Shown here: positions 1 to 9,658 of the stretch, in pieces
Layout of the letters: every line of letters begins with the position of its first letter
Numbering within the stretch: position 1 is the stretch's first letter
DNA from: Rhodohalobacter mucosus
Lineage (GTDB): Bacteria; Bacteroidota; Rhodothermia; Balneolales; Balneolaceae
Length of the DNA stretch: 64,000 nt
Direction: 5' to 3'
Assembly: GCF_003150675.1 (NCBI RefSeq)
Contig: NZ_QGGB01000001.1
Coordinates: 124,001 to 188,000, forward strand
Notes under the pieces: generated by a model
Told to the model about the DNA's origin: nothing
Database searches by the model: none
The model's input: only the letters and a program-made list of their open reading frames with translations
Made by a program: the position numbers and the translations under genes

Positions 1-500
1 AGATCCGCGAGCTCAACCGTAATGGCTGCTTCCGTATCCGGTGCTTTACGGGGTGCCCTTGAGCGGGTTCGCTGGCCCCCAGTCCTGTACGTGCCCCCAT
101 TTCCATATTGACCTCCACCGAACAACGTCTCAAAAAAACTTGAAAAAGGGCTGCCGCCGCCTTGTCGGGTATCACCGAATATGTCATCAAAATTTACATT
201 TACCCGTTGTCCCTGTCCGCGGCCGGCGTACTGCGACCAGTTAAAATCGTCAGGATCGGCCCCGGCCTGCTGATACCGTTTCCAATCGGATCCTACCTTG
301 TCATACAGTTTCCTCTTCTCAGGATCCTTCAGAACCTCATATGCCTCACCAATCTCTTTAAATTTAGCTTCGGCCCTCTCATTACCCGGATTTTTATCCG
401 GATGGAATTTGGCCGCCATCTTCCTGTATTTCTTCTTGATCTCTTCCTGGGAAGCATCTCTTGATACCCCCAACACCTTGTAATAATCTTTATAATCCAT
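1..500 (-). CDS. DnaJ/CbpA-like J-domain co-chaperone (partial, C-terminus outside window)
   Basis: Reading leftward from the ATG at 498-500, the protein begins [18 protein letters not shown] and has the J-domain HPD motif (FHPDKNPGN) near residue 33. The linker contains [13 protein letters not shown], followed by a Gly/Phe-containing stretch ([17 protein letters not shown]) at about residues 110-130. No zinc-finger CxxCxGxG repeats appear in the 166 visible residues. The YDK-G-S-W-K-Y linker is typical of CbpA-type proteins rather than canonical DnaJ. It would stimulate DnaK ATPase activity. The start has an AGGTGAT ribosome-binding-like sequence just upstream. It lies downstream of dnaK on the same strand but behind a terminator hairpin, so it probably has its own promoter. 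The family is certain; CbpA versus DnaJ is likely but not proven. Confidence 0.9.
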   Translation of the reverse strand, partial: MDYKDYYKVLGVSRDASQEEIKKKYRKMAAKFHPDKNPGNERAEAKFKEIGEAYEVLKDPEKRKLYDKVGSDWKRYQQAGADPDDFNWSQYAGRGQGQRVNVNFDDIFGDTRQGGGSPFSSFFETLFGGGQYGNGGTYRTGGQRTRSRAPRKAPDTEAAITVELAD

Positions 501-642
501 AGTATCACCTCATCGTCAATATACGCAGCAAACTGTATGCCGTCAGCTATAATCTTGAGATTTTGGCAGTTTCGCGCATACTCAGCTCCAAATAGGGATC
601 ATACCGCCTATAAATTTCACTGTAACAGGACAACACGGCATA

Positions 643-687
643 AAAAAGCCTCCAGACCTTTTATGGCCGGGAGGCTTTTACTTTTTT
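643..687 (-). terminator. Rho-independent terminator after dnaK
   Basis: AAAAAGCCTCC (643-653) pairs with GGAGGCTTTT (670-679) around a short loop. On the minus strand the hairpin ends in a T-run just after the dnaK stop codon at 703. The plus strand also ends in T-rich sequence, so it could act in both directions. It separates dnaK from the downstream J-domain gene. Confidence 0.85.
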
Positions 688-702
688 TATTCTGAAGCAG
701 GA

Positions 703-2628
703 TTATTTTTTGTCATCCTCTTCTTCATCTACAACTTCAAAGTCCGCATCAACGGCATCGTCTCCTTCTTCTTCAGAAGCTTCCGCTTCTGCGGCACCTT
801 CAGCTGAAGGTTCTCCCGCAGCTTCAGAGGCCTGATAGATTTCCTGGGAAGCGGCCGCCCAAACCTGATTCAGTTCTTCGATGGCGCCTTCGATCTCATC
901 CACATTTTCATTTTTGTGGAGTTCCTCGAGCTTGCTCACTGCTTCTTCAATTTTGGTGCGGTTATCTTCGGAAATCTTATCCTTATGCTCGTCGAGCTGT
1001 TTTTTGGTTGTAAAGATGAGGGAGTCGGCCTTATTCAGCGTCTCAATTTTCTCCCGTACTTTTTTATCCTCTTCGGCATGCTCTTCGGCAGCTGTCTTCA
1101 TCTTCTCGATCTCCTCTTCACTCAGGCCTGAGGATGATTCGATCCGGATGCTTTGTTCCTTACCGGTGCCTTTATCTTTCGCGCTCACATTCAATACGCC
1201 GTTGGCGTCGATGTCGAACGTTACTTCGATCTGCGGCACACCGCGGGGTGCAGGTGGAATTCCGTCAAGGTGGAAGCGTCCCAGTGTTCTGTTGTCCTGG
1301 GCTTTGGCCCTTTCACCCTGCAAAATGTGGATCTCCACGCTTGTCTGACTGTCAGCAGCGGTTGAGAAGACCTCTTTCTTGCTTGTCGGTATGGTTGTAT
1401 TGGATTCTATCAGCTTGGTCATCACGCCACCCAGTGTTTCGATACCGAGTGTAAGCGGTGTTACATCAAGCAGAACAACATCGTCTACGTCGCCCGACAT
1501 CACACCACCCTGAATTGCTGCACCAATGGCAACAACCTCATCCGGGTTAACGCCTTTGCTTGGATCTTTGCCAAAGAACTCTTTCACCACTTCCTGGATT
1601 TTCGGAATTCTGGTAGAACCGCCCACCAGGATTACCTGATCAATTTCATTCTTACTGATCCCGGCATCCTTGATCGCTTTTTCGCATGGCTTGATGGTTC
1701 TCTTCACCAGATCATCCACCAGCTGCTCAAATTTGGCTCTTGTCAGGTCAATATTCAGGTGCTTGGGACCCGAGTCGGTAGCCGTTATAAACGGAAGGTT
1801 CACATTGGTTTTCTGAGAGCTGGAAAGTTCAATCTTTGCCTTTTCTGCTGCATCCTTCAGACGCTGCATGGCCATTGGATCTTTTCTGAGGTCGATTCCT
1901 TCATCCTTTTTGAATTCATCGGCCAGAAAATTAATAACCCTCTGGTCAAAGTCGTCACCACCAAGGTGCGTGTCACCGCTGGTAGATTTCACTTCAAAAA
2001 CCCCGTCGCCAAGGTCCAGTACAGACACGTCGAACGTACCTCCACCCAGGTCGTATACAATTATCGTCTGATCCTGGTCTTTTTTATCAAGACCGTATGC
2101 AAGCGATGCGGCAGTGGGCTCGTTAATGATACGTTTCACATCAAGCCCGGCAATTTTACCCGCTTCCTGCGTGGCCTTTCTCTGTGCATCGTTAAAGTAC
2201 GCGGGAACGGTAATAACCGCTTCCGTTACTTTTTCGCCCAGGTACTCCTCGGCGGTCTGCTTCATTTTCTGAAGAACCATGGCTGAGATTTCTTGTGGCG
2301 CATACTTTCTGTCTTCAATCTGTACGCGTGCAGTTCCATCATCTTCCGATTTCACTACCTTGTATGAAACCTGGCCAATCTCTTCTTTTACTTCATTATA
2401 CATGCGTCCCATAAAACGCTTGATGGAAGAAACGGTTTTGTCGGGATTGGTAATAGCCTGACGCTTGGCAGGTGCGCCCACAAGCCGCTCTCCGTCTTTT
2501 GTAAAAGCCACAACGGAAGGTGTTGTTCTGCCGCCTTCCGAGTTTTGAATAACAACCGGTTCATTGCCTTCCATTACGGAGACACACGAGTTGGTTGTAC
2601 CTAAGTCAATTCCTATGATTTTACCCAT
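703..2628 (-). CDS. dnaK: Chaperone protein DnaK (Hsp70)
   Basis: 641 residues, normal length for bacterial DnaK. All Hsp70 signatures are visible: [12 protein letters not shown] at the N-terminus, [10 protein letters not shown] near residue 170, [10 protein letters not shown] near 195 and [14 protein letters not shown] near 340. The substrate-binding domain and helical lid follow, and the tail is acidic ([23 protein letters not shown] region). It is an ATP-dependent cytosolic folding chaperone working with J-domain proteins and GrpE. The start lies 41 bp after the Hsp20 stop, preceded by an AGGAAA sequence, so hsp20 and dnaK probably share a heat-shock transcript. A J-domain gene follows on the same strand after a terminator; no grpE or hrcA is in the window. 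Confidence 0.99.
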   Translation of the reverse strand: MGKIIGIDLGTTNSCVSVMEGNEPVVIQNSEGGRTTPSVVAFTKDGERLVGAPAKRQAITNPDKTVSSIKRFMGRMYNEVKEEIGQVSYKVVKSEDDGTARVQIEDRKYAPQEISAMVLQKMKQTAEEYLGEKVTEAVITVPAYFNDAQRKATQEAGKIAGLDVKRIINEPTAASLAYGLDKKDQDQTIIVYDLGGGTFDVSVLDLGDGVFEVKSTSGDTHLGGDDFDQRVINFLADEFKKDEGIDLRKDPMAMQRLKDAAEKAKIELSSSQKTNVNLPFITATDSGPKHLNIDLTRAKFEQLVDDLVKRTIKPCEKAIKDAGISKNEIDQVILVGGSTRIPKIQEVVKEFFGKDPSKGVNPDEVVAIGAAIQGGVMSGDVDDVVLLDVTPLTLGIETLGGVMTKLIESNTTIPTSKKEVFSTAADSQTSVEIHILQGERAKAQDNRTLGRFHLDGIPPAPRGVPQIEVTFDIDANGVLNVSAKDKGTGKEQSIRIESSSGLSEEEIEKMKTAAEEHAEEDKKVREKIETLNKADSLIFTTKKQLDEHKDKISEDNRTKIEEAVSKLEELHKNENVDEIEGAIEELNQVWAAASQEIYQASEAAGEPSAEGAAEAEASEEEGDDAVDADFEVVDEEEDDKK

Positions 2629-2669
2629 AATTCTGTTTTCCTGTTTGCTTTAGCTTATAATTAAATCGT

Positions 2670-3101
2670 TTACTTGATCGGAATGGATGTCGCTTCGCTG
2701 TCGTCTTCCATGCCCGTTTTCTTCAAAGTGATTTTTAAAACTCCGTTTGAAAAAGAAGCACTTACAGATGATTCATCAACCTGTTCGGGAACAGCAAATG
2801 CTTTTGAAAATGCACCTTGCTTCCTTTCATGTCTTACCAGTGTTTCACCGTCTTCCAGATAGAGCTCTCTTTCACCGCTAACGGTAAGCACGTGGTGTTT
2901 CAGCGTAATTTTCACCTCTTTTTTCGACATACCCGGCAGATCCAGAAGAATTGTGTACATATCCTCACTCTCAATCACATCGCTGGAAGGATTGAAGTAA
3001 GAGGAATCAGCCTGACCGGGCACTGTGCGCTCTACAAACTGCTGAATATCCTTTCCCAGTTTAGACAGCTGCTTTTCAAGATCTATGGAAAAATTACTCA
3101 T
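2670..3101 (-). CDS. Small heat-shock protein, Hsp20/alpha-crystallin family
   Basis: 143 residues. An alpha-crystallin domain covers about residues 38-135, with the typical motif SNGVLKITLKK near residue 120 and a C-terminal IPI tripeptide (the IxI motif used for oligomer contacts). It is an ATP-independent holdase that binds unfolding proteins in the cytosol and passes them to DnaK. The gene has a good ribosome-binding site (AAAGGAG) 7 bp before the ATG and lies just upstream of dnaK, a natural functional pair. The 190 bp leader upstream contains inverted repeats annotated separately that may control heat induction. Family assignment is certain; the ibpA symbol is not assigned because orthology is unclear. 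Confidence 0.96.
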   Translation of the reverse strand: MSNFSIDLEKQLSKLGKDIQQFVERTVPGQADSSYFNPSSDVIESEDMYTILLDLPGMSKKEVKITLKHHVLTVSGERELYLEDGETLVRHERKQGAFSKAFAVPEQVDESSVSASFSNGVLKITLKKTGMEDDSEATSIPIK

Positions 3102-3120
3102 GAATGCTCCTTTTGATTTC

Positions 3121-3183
3121 CGGTGTTCGTGTAAAACCCAAAGATTTTACGCTGAATCTCTTTGATTCTGCCGCCGAACACCG
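3121..3183 (-). promoter_or_regulatory. Nested inverted repeats in the hsp20-dnaK leader
   Basis: CGGTGTTCG at 3121-3129 is exactly complementary to CGAACACCG at 3175-3183. Inside lies a shorter pair, GTAAAA and TTTTAC, around 3131-3150. They sit directly upstream of the hsp20 ribosome-binding site. No CIRCE element (TTAGCACTC-N9-GAGTGCTAA) is present. The arrangement could be a 5'-UTR hairpin (RNA thermometer) or operator halves; which one is unknown. Confidence 0.4.
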
Positions 3184-3292
3184 CTTTTAATCATATGAGA
3201 GCAATCACAGTGCCAAGCATTTGATCAGGAACCAATAACTGACGTATTGACATGGCAGTGAAGAGAAGAGAGAAGGGTTGCCAGATTGTCAA

Positions 3293-4582
3293 TCAATTTT
3301 CTTGCAACGCGGAGAGGTCTTGCCAGAAATGCGGATAGGATATTGCCGTGCACTCTGCATCCACAATCTCTGAACTGCCTTTTGAACGGAGAGCCAGAAT
3401 AGCGGATGCCATGGCCATGCGGTGATCGTGAAAAGAGGGATATCGTGCTGCCAGCGGCTCAAAGTCCGGGTTACCGTAAATGATAATGCCGTCTTCTTTT
3501 AATTCGGTTTTTGCCCCCGCAAGAGTCAGAATTTCATGCATCGCAGCAAGCCTGTCGGTCTCTTTATGCCGCAATTCACTTGCTCCGCTGATCACAGAGC
3601 GGCCCTCGGCAAAACACATTGCCACCATTAAAACAGGCAGTTCATCAATGCAATTGGGTACCAGGGCAGGATCGAGCTCAATGGCCCGGAGCGCTGATGA
3701 GGTAACCGTGAGGTCGGATACCGGTTCTTTCTGCGCAAAACGGTCGTTTGTTCGTTCAAATTCTGCCCCCATCTGTTCAAGAATGTGGTAGGCTGCATTG
3801 CGGGTTGGATTCATCCCTGTATTGGAAATTCTGATTTCTGCGCCGGGAAATATGGTTCCTCCAACCATCCAGAATGCTGCAGCAGAAAAATCGCCGGGTA
3901 CCTCATAGTTTTGTGCCGGTATAACGTCTGAGCGGCTGCTTCTGATCACCTTTGCAGTGCCGAAAGCTTCGGAATCAAGTTCAAGCAACCTCTCTGTGTG
4001 GTCTCTGCTGGGAATGGGCTCAACCACTTCCACCGGGTCGTCACTAAAGAGTCCCGCAAGCAGCACGCACGACTTGAGCTGTGCACTTGGAATCGGCAAG
4101 GGATATCTGAGGGGCCGGAGTCCCTGGTTTTTTCCAATATGAATGGGTGCATATTCACCGTCTTTCCCGTCAATTGTGCACCCCATCTGTTTAAGCGGAT
4201 CCATTATCCGTTTCATTGTGCGGGATGAAAGCGATGCATCGCCTGTCAACCGGCACTCAATGCCGGCACCCGCAACTATGCCGCTGAGGAGCCTCATGGT
4301 AGTACCCGAATTGCCGCAATCCAGTGGTTTTAGAGGAGTCTGAAAGCCATCGCGCCCCACACCCCGAATCCTGACACTCCTTCCGTTTCTGTCAATTTCC
4401 ACGCCCAGCAATGTCAAACAGTTCAGCGTACTTTGGGGGTCAGCAGCTTCAGAAAAGTTCTCTATAACGCTGACTTCGCGGGATAATGCCGCAAAAAGTG
4501 CCGATCTGTGAGAAATGGATTTATCAGGGGGTGCTGTAACGGTGCCGGAGAGTTTAGTGCCCGGCTGTACTTTTTTAATCAT
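3293..4582 (-). CDS. aroA: 3-phosphoshikimate 1-carboxyvinyltransferase (EPSP synthase)
   Basis: 429 residues, full length for AroA. It transfers enolpyruvyl from PEP to shikimate-3-phosphate, the sixth step of the shikimate pathway to aromatic amino acids. Visible signatures: DKSISHRSALFAA near residue 20 (substrate-binding Lys-Ser), LDCGNSGTTMRLLSG near 88, SELRHKETDRL near 335 and the C-terminal HDHRMAMA. The start codon is 3 bp after the stop of the large TPR protein gene, so the two are co-transcribed. The downstream hsp20 gene has its own leader of about 190 bp. Confidence 0.98.
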   Translation of the reverse strand: MIKKVQPGTKLSGTVTAPPDKSISHRSALFAALSREVSVIENFSEAADPQSTLNCLTLLGVEIDRNGRSVRIRGVGRDGFQTPLKPLDCGNSGTTMRLLSGIVAGAGIECRLTGDASLSSRTMKRIMDPLKQMGCTIDGKDGEYAPIHIGKNQGLRPLRYPLPIPSAQLKSCVLLAGLFSDDPVEVVEPIPSRDHTERLLELDSEAFGTAKVIRSSRSDVIPAQNYEVPGDFSAAAFWMVGGTIFPGAEIRISNTGMNPTRNAAYHILEQMGAEFERTNDRFAQKEPVSDLTVTSSALRAIELDPALVPNCIDELPVLMVAMCFAEGRSVISGASELRHKETDRLAAMHEILTLAGAKTELKEDGIIIYGNPDFEPLAARYPSFHDHRMAMASAILALRSKGSSEIVDAECTAISYPHFWQDLSALQEN

Positions 4583-4585
4583 GGA

Positions 4586-7576
4586 TCAATCTCTGTTGAG
4601 AAGTCTTTGCGCTTTCTCGGCTCCGTCAGTACCCGGATACTGTTCTACAATATTGGTGAGTAGATTAATGGCATCGCCCCGGCGTCCTTCCCGGATATAA
4701 ATTTCAGCTATCTTATACTGTGCCTCCGCCACCCAGACATCATAAGCCTGATACAGGCTGCTAACCTTGGAAAACTCCTCCAGGGCTGTTTCCATCTCCT
4801 GCTGCTGCAGGTAGCTTTCCCCAAGCAGGTATTGCGCTTCAGCACCTATTGCTGTTGTATTGTTGTCTGACACCAGTGAAAAGAATCTGCGCGCCTCGTC
4901 CGGCCGTGAATCCTCAAGCAGAACCTTGCCAAGGCCTACCCTTGCGGCATCGCTGCCGGGATTGAGCGACAGAACCTGCTCAAAATTTTGCCGGGCTTCA
5001 TTGGTTCTGTCCATAGCAAGGTGTGCATTGCCCAGGCCTAAAAAAGCCTCCTGCCGGTATCGTGCATCTTTTTCTGCAAGCTGATTGTATCTTTCAATAG
5101 ACTCCTCATAGGCGCCTTCCATAAGCAGCAGGCGACCCAGTTCAGCAAGGGCGGGTGCTGCACGTTCAGAATCCGGATATTCATTTATGAGCGTCTCATA
5201 AGCGCTGATTGCACCATCGATATCGTCAGTTCGCTGAAACGCATCGGCCATATTGAAATATGCATCGGGCACAAGTTCCTGGTTGTTCGTAATCCGCAGA
5301 TATTGCCTGAACTCACGAACTGCAGCATCATAGTCGCCGGCCTGCAACAGGTTCTCCGCCTGACGGAACCGGAGCCTGTCGGCGGTAGTGGATGTCGGGT
5401 TATCAGCCAGAAAATCTTCCAGAATATCGGTTGAGGTGTCGTCACTTCCGGCTGATAGCTGAGCGAACTGAATACCGTTTATCGCTTCAATGATATAACT
5501 GCTGCGCGGATAGTTTTGAAGCACGTCACGATAGGATGATATGGCTTCTTCATAATCGCCCGCATTATAATAGGAGTCACCGATATTGTACTGAGCGCGG
5601 GCAGCCCATTCAGTTCCCGGAAATCGGCTGATCACGGTTCTGAACTCCTCCACAGCCTGATCATAATTACCGGTATTCAGATAGATATATGCAATGTTAT
5701 ACTGCGACTGCTCTCTAAGGGACGAAAAGGGATAGATTCTAAGTAGCCTCCGGAACTGGCTCACAGCCTCAAAATTCCGGTTCATTCTATAGTAACTGTT
5801 TGCCACCTGGAACATGGCATAATCACCGCCGGGCTCCGCACCGATGGCACGGTTATAGTATTCAAGGGCATCACTATATCTCCCCTGGGCATAGAGCGCA
5901 TCTCCGATACGAAGCTGCGTATCCGTATCAAACGGGAAAAGGGCAATTTCGGGGGGCTCATAGTTTTCAAGAAAATCGATCAGCGGACCGGTGGCATTTT
6001 CATAGTCACCCATCATGAAGTAGGCCCATCCAAGCGCATATTTCGCTGCTCCAATAAGCTCATGCCCGGGGTAGTTCTCCACAAATTCGGCATATTGTCC
6101 GGCTGCTCTTCCATAATTTCTTATCTGATAAAGTGCATCGGCGCTCCAGAACAGGGCCTCCCTTCCCAATGGTGTATCGGGTGCGTCACGATACACCTGT
6201 TCAAACTCCGGCTGAGCCTGTGCATAAGCCTGATTTCTGTAGCGCACCCACGCTCTCTGAAATCTTGCCTGTCTTTTAATTTGCGGATCCAGGTCCCGTA
6301 TCTCTTCTGCCAGTTCAAATGCCTCGATGGCCCGTGAATACTCGCCGTTTGCAAAGTAAACCTCACCCAGAAATGTGAGTACCTGACCGGGATTTTCCAG
6401 GTTGTCGGCTCGCTGCGCCAGGGGCCTGAGAGCTTCAATAGCCTCACCGTAAAATCCTGCTTCAAAGGCTGTTACACCCCATTCGAAATACGCCTGCTCT
6501 GTAAACGTGCCGTCCGTGAACCTTGTGCCAAACTCCCGGAATGTTTCAATGGCCTGATCGTACCTGCTTGCCAGCTTCTCATTTGCAGCCTTATAATACA
6601 GCGCCTTGCGGGCCAGCTCATCATTCCCTGTCGCAGCTTCACCGAAAGCCCTGGCTGCCCAGTGATAAATATCCTGTTTGTGGTAAACCCAGCCCAGCCC
6701 GTAATGGGCAACCCGGGTATCATCTCCCTCTTCAGCACCATTTATGAAGAAACGGTAATATCGCACCGCATTATCAAACTGCTGCAGGGCATTATAGCTT
6801 TCTGCCATCAGATAAACAGCTTTTTGCCGGTTTTCGTGATCCAAATTGGGAAGGGCATCCTGAAATGCTTCGACTGCCTGCTCGTACTCTCCCTGCTGGT
6901 AATACGACTCTCCGAGTGCAGTCCCTATTCGCCGGGTCATCGGATCCAGCGGATGGCGTTCCCTCAACAGCTCAAATGCACGGGCAGATTCCGTGAATTT
7001 TTCTTCCTCCAAAAATAGTGTGCCCCGCCTGTAGAGTGCTTTGGGCGACCATTCGCTCCGCCTGTTGTAGTCAGAAAGTGTAAGAAAGTATTCTCTGGCA
7101 AGATCATACCGCCCTGCTTCTGCAGCAGTCTCACCAAGCTTATAATATAGCTCGGACCGTTCGTTCCGGGTCTGCGGGTAGTTGAGCGCCTGATCCATTC
7201 TTTGGATTGCGTTCTCCAGATTTCCTTCCTCAAGATGGCGGGCTGAAATATCTTTTAAAAGTTCGGCTGCCCGGTTGCTTCTGGGGTACTGCTGCAAAAA
7301 CCTGTCGGTATAGAGGTCTGCAGACGAAGAATCAAGTTTAACCAAAACCCTCGCCCTGTAGAATTGCGCAGATTCACCGGTTGCGTTCATCTCATTTTTG
7401 CCGGCCGCCTGTTCAAAATAAGGGAGCGCTTCGGCATAAAGTCCTTTTTCAAACAGTTCGAGTCCCTGCTGAAAAACTTTTTGATAGGATTCCTGTAACT
7501 CCTGGGCTGTCAGATTGAGTGGCAGAGAGATGACAGATACGAATAACAAAATGGAGAACGTGACGGTGCGGGTCAT
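4586..7576 (-). CDS. Large secreted/periplasmic tetratricopeptide repeat protein
   Basis: 996 residues. An N-terminal signal peptide (MTRTVTFSILLFVSVISLPLNLTA then QE) precedes more than 20 degenerate TPR units, recognisable by recurring A-x-Y-x-x-G-x-Y-x-x-A and F-P/YP-G/D-S patterns such as YPGHELIGAAKYALG and FPGTEWAARAQYNIG. The repeats resemble those of BamD, YbgF/CpoB and other periplasmic scaffold proteins. No catalytic domain is seen, so the likely role is protein-protein interaction in the periplasm or at the outer membrane. It is encoded 3 bp upstream of aroA. The same long TPR type is common in Bacteroidota-related genomes but has no precise described function known to me. Confidence 0.9.
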   Translation of the reverse strand: MTRTVTFSILLFVSVISLPLNLTAQELQESYQKVFQQGLELFEKGLYAEALPYFEQAAGKNEMNATGESAQFYRARVLVKLDSSSADLYTDRFLQQYPRSNRAAELLKDISARHLEEGNLENAIQRMDQALNYPQTRNERSELYYKLGETAAEAGRYDLAREYFLTLSDYNRRSEWSPKALYRRGTLFLEEEKFTESARAFELLRERHPLDPMTRRIGTALGESYYQQGEYEQAVEAFQDALPNLDHENRQKAVYLMAESYNALQQFDNAVRYYRFFINGAEEGDDTRVAHYGLGWVYHKQDIYHWAARAFGEAATGNDELARKALYYKAANEKLASRYDQAIETFREFGTRFTDGTFTEQAYFEWGVTAFEAGFYGEAIEALRPLAQRADNLENPGQVLTFLGEVYFANGEYSRAIEAFELAEEIRDLDPQIKRQARFQRAWVRYRNQAYAQAQPEFEQVYRDAPDTPLGREALFWSADALYQIRNYGRAAGQYAEFVENYPGHELIGAAKYALGWAYFMMGDYENATGPLIDFLENYEPPEIALFPFDTDTQLRIGDALYAQGRYSDALEYYNRAIGAEPGGDYAMFQVANSYYRMNRNFEAVSQFRRLLRIYPFSSLREQSQYNIAYIYLNTGNYDQAVEEFRTVISRFPGTEWAARAQYNIGDSYYNAGDYEEAISSYRDVLQNYPRSSYIIEAINGIQFAQLSAGSDDTSTDILEDFLADNPTSTTADRLRFRQAENLLQAGDYDAAVREFRQYLRITNNQELVPDAYFNMADAFQRTDDIDGAISAYETLINEYPDSERAAPALAELGRLLLMEGAYEESIERYNQLAEKDARYRQEAFLGLGNAHLAMDRTNEARQNFEQVLSLNPGSDAARVGLGKVLLEDSRPDEARRFFSLVSDNNTTAIGAEAQYLLGESYLQQQEMETALEEFSKVSSLYQAYDVWVAEAQYKIAEIYIREGRRGDAINLLTNIVEQYPGTDGAEKAQRLLNRD

Positions 7577-7674
7577 GCAGTAAGTGACAGATAATCAATT
7601 TTCCGGTTCAATCGCCTAAATATACCAACTGTGGAGAATATGTTCCTGAAAAGAACAGCCTGCTTTCTCAATAT

Positions 7675-8343
7675 TTACACATCAAGGTATCGGAGCAATT
7701 CATCAGCACGTGATGACAAGTCGGTCTGTATAAGGTCGTACTTATTTTCGGTGATGGTATGGTAGCCGTGTCGCTGCAGGGATGAGGTGACAGCAGACGT
7801 ATCAGTAAGGCTGAGCTTAATGGAAACGTGCAGCATGGATTCGTTTTCCCTCGACTTGCCCACTGTGAGACCAAGTATTTTAGCACCCTCGGTTTCAATT
7901 AAATGCACCAGTTCTGACAGGGTGAAATCACTTTGGTGCATTTCTACGGTAATAACAGATCCCTGAGTCGTGATATTGAGAAGTTCAGAGAATGCTTCCA
8001 GAACATATTTCTTTTCAATAATGCCCGTGTAGAGCTTCTCATCGTCAACAACAGGTAAAAGTCGAACTTCGTGCTGCAGCATCTTCCTGGCTACTTCAAA
8101 GATATGCTGTGTTTCAAAAACGTAGATAGGGGTGCTGAGTTCCAGCGTAGAGAGCGGAACGGATTCGTCACTCAGATCCACGATATCATTAAAGTTCACC
8201 TGACCCAGTATATCACCTGAATCCGGATCCACCACCGGTACTGCGGTTGTTTGCCACGCATCCATCTTGGCAAGCGCGGCTGAAACCGGCTTTTCGGGGT
8301 CAAGTGGGGTGAAATCGGTATTTAATAGTTCTTTTGCTAACAC
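7675..8343 (-). CDS. Tandem CBS domain protein with C-terminal ACT-like region
   Basis: 222 residues. Two CBS domains cover about residues 1-125 (LLNTDFTPLDPEKPVSAALAKM; VVDPDSGDILGQVNFNDI; VARKMLQHEVRLLPVVDDEK). The remaining ~90 residues (GSVITVEMHQSDFTLSELVHLIETEGAKILGL) look like an ACT-type ligand-binding fold, as in AcuB-like proteins. CBS pairs usually bind adenosine nucleotides, so this is a stand-alone regulatory or sensor protein in the cytosol. The gene starts 5 bp after hflX stops, so it belongs to that operon. The ligand and the controlled partner are not evident. Confidence 0.85.
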   Translation of the reverse strand: MLAKELLNTDFTPLDPEKPVSAALAKMDAWQTTAVPVVDPDSGDILGQVNFNDIVDLSDESVPLSTLELSTPIYVFETQHIFEVARKMLQHEVRLLPVVDDEKLYTGIIEKKYVLEAFSELLNITTQGSVITVEMHQSDFTLSELVHLIETEGAKILGLTVGKSRENESMLHVSIKLSLTDTSAVTSSLQRHGYHTITENKYDLIQTDLSSRADELLRYLDV

Positions 8344-8348
8344 AGTAT

Positions 8349-9632
8349 TCAGTCTTTCACAAGTTCAATGTCAGCCATCATACTTTCAAACCTCTCGCGG
8401 TCTGTTTTTGATATGGTGCCTTCTATTGTTACGCTGTTTCCTTCAAAATGTTCTCTGCTGATTATCGCCACATCGTGTAAAAAGGCCACTGCCTTATAAT
8501 GCGACATTGGAACGTTGTATGCAAATTCCACATAATCTTCCTCAATAATGCCCTCCAAACGTTCCAGAAGCCTGTTCAGACCAATGCCCCTGTAAGCGGA
8601 AACAAATACAGCACCGGGGTATTCTTTTTTCAATTCAATCAATTTTTCAGGTTCGAGAAGGTCTATTTTGTTGAAAACAAGAATTTTCTTTTCGGAATTT
8701 GCATCCAGTTCGTCCAGTGTTCCTTCTACAACATCAATATAATCGTCAACCATTCTGCTCGAAGCGTCCACCACATGAAGAAGCACGTCAGACTCCCTTA
8801 CCTCATCCAGTGTCGACTTGAAGCTCTCTATCAGGTTATGGGGAAGTTTTCGTATGAACCCCACCGTGTCGGACAACAGCAGCTCATGATTATCGAGCTC
8901 CAGGCGCCTGACCGTGGAGTCGAGGGTTGCAAAAAGCCGGTCTTCGGCCAATACCGACGTTTCTGTTAATGTATTCATCAAAGTTGACTTGCCCGCATTG
9001 GTATACCCCACAAGGGCAACACGGGTAATTTCTTCACGGCCTTTTCGCTGCGTGGTTCTCTGCCTGTCCAGCTTTTCCAGTTTTTCTTTCAATACGGATA
9101 TTCTCTTTCCGATTAACCGGCGGTCCGTTTCTATCTGCGTTTCTCCGGGACCTTTGGTGCCTATACCTCCTTTCTGTCGTGAGAGGTGGGTCCAGAACCG
9201 TGTTAACCGTGGCAGAAGGTACTGTAACTGAGCCAGCTCAACCTGTGTTTTGGCAGCAGAGGTTTTTGCCCTGGAAGCAAAAATGTCCAGAATAAGGCCG
9301 CTTCGGTCAAGAACTTTTACACCTGTGGTCTTTTCAATGTTCCGTACCTGTGTCGGAGATAAGTCATCGTCAAAAATCAGAATATCGGCGCGTTTATCAG
9401 ACGCGATGCTCTTTAGCTGATTCAGCTTACCTTTACCGACATATGTGGTTGGATCGGGATGAGGGCGATTCTGCAGTATTTTATCGACCGTTGCCGCACC
9501 GGCGGTATCTGCCAGTAAATCCAGCTCTTCAAGGTATTCGGATGCCAGCCATCGCGGGGTGTCCGGACCATAAATACCAACCAGGACAGCCCTCTCTTTC
9601 GTATTTGTGGGTTTTCGTAAATCTTCGAGCAA
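8349..9632 (-). CDS. hflX: Ribosome-associated GTPase HflX
   Basis: 427 residues, normal for HflX. An N-terminal HflX domain with the glycine-rich signature (LSRQKGGIGTKGPGETQIE) precedes a GTPase domain: G1 GYTNAGKST near residue 210, G3 DTVGFIRKLP and G4 NKIDLL. It splits stalled or hibernating 70S ribosomes after heat or other stress. The gene lies 26 bp after the small membrane protein gene and 5 bp before the CBS gene, in a long co-directional run. Proximity to chaperone genes fits a stress theme but they are several kb apart and probably separately transcribed. Confidence 0.98.
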   Translation of the reverse strand: MLEDLRKPTNTKERAVLVGIYGPDTPRWLASEYLEELDLLADTAGAATVDKILQNRPHPDPTTYVGKGKLNQLKSIASDKRADILIFDDDLSPTQVRNIEKTTGVKVLDRSGLILDIFASRAKTSAAKTQVELAQLQYLLPRLTRFWTHLSRQKGGIGTKGPGETQIETDRRLIGKRISVLKEKLEKLDRQRTTQRKGREEITRVALVGYTNAGKSTLMNTLTETSVLAEDRLFATLDSTVRRLELDNHELLLSDTVGFIRKLPHNLIESFKSTLDEVRESDVLLHVVDASSRMVDDYIDVVEGTLDELDANSEKKILVFNKIDLLEPEKLIELKKEYPGAVFVSAYRGIGLNRLLERLEGIIEEDYVEFAYNVPMSHYKAVAFLHDVAIISREHFEGNSVTIEGTISKTDRERFESMMADIELVKD

Positions 9633-9658
9633 ATCAGTGTATGTCTAAAACTGTATAA

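Noticed and set aside
3102-3292. CIRCE element for HrcA control of hsp20-dnaK
   Set aside because: No TTAGCACTC/GAGTGCTAA pair; the inverted repeats there have a different sequence.
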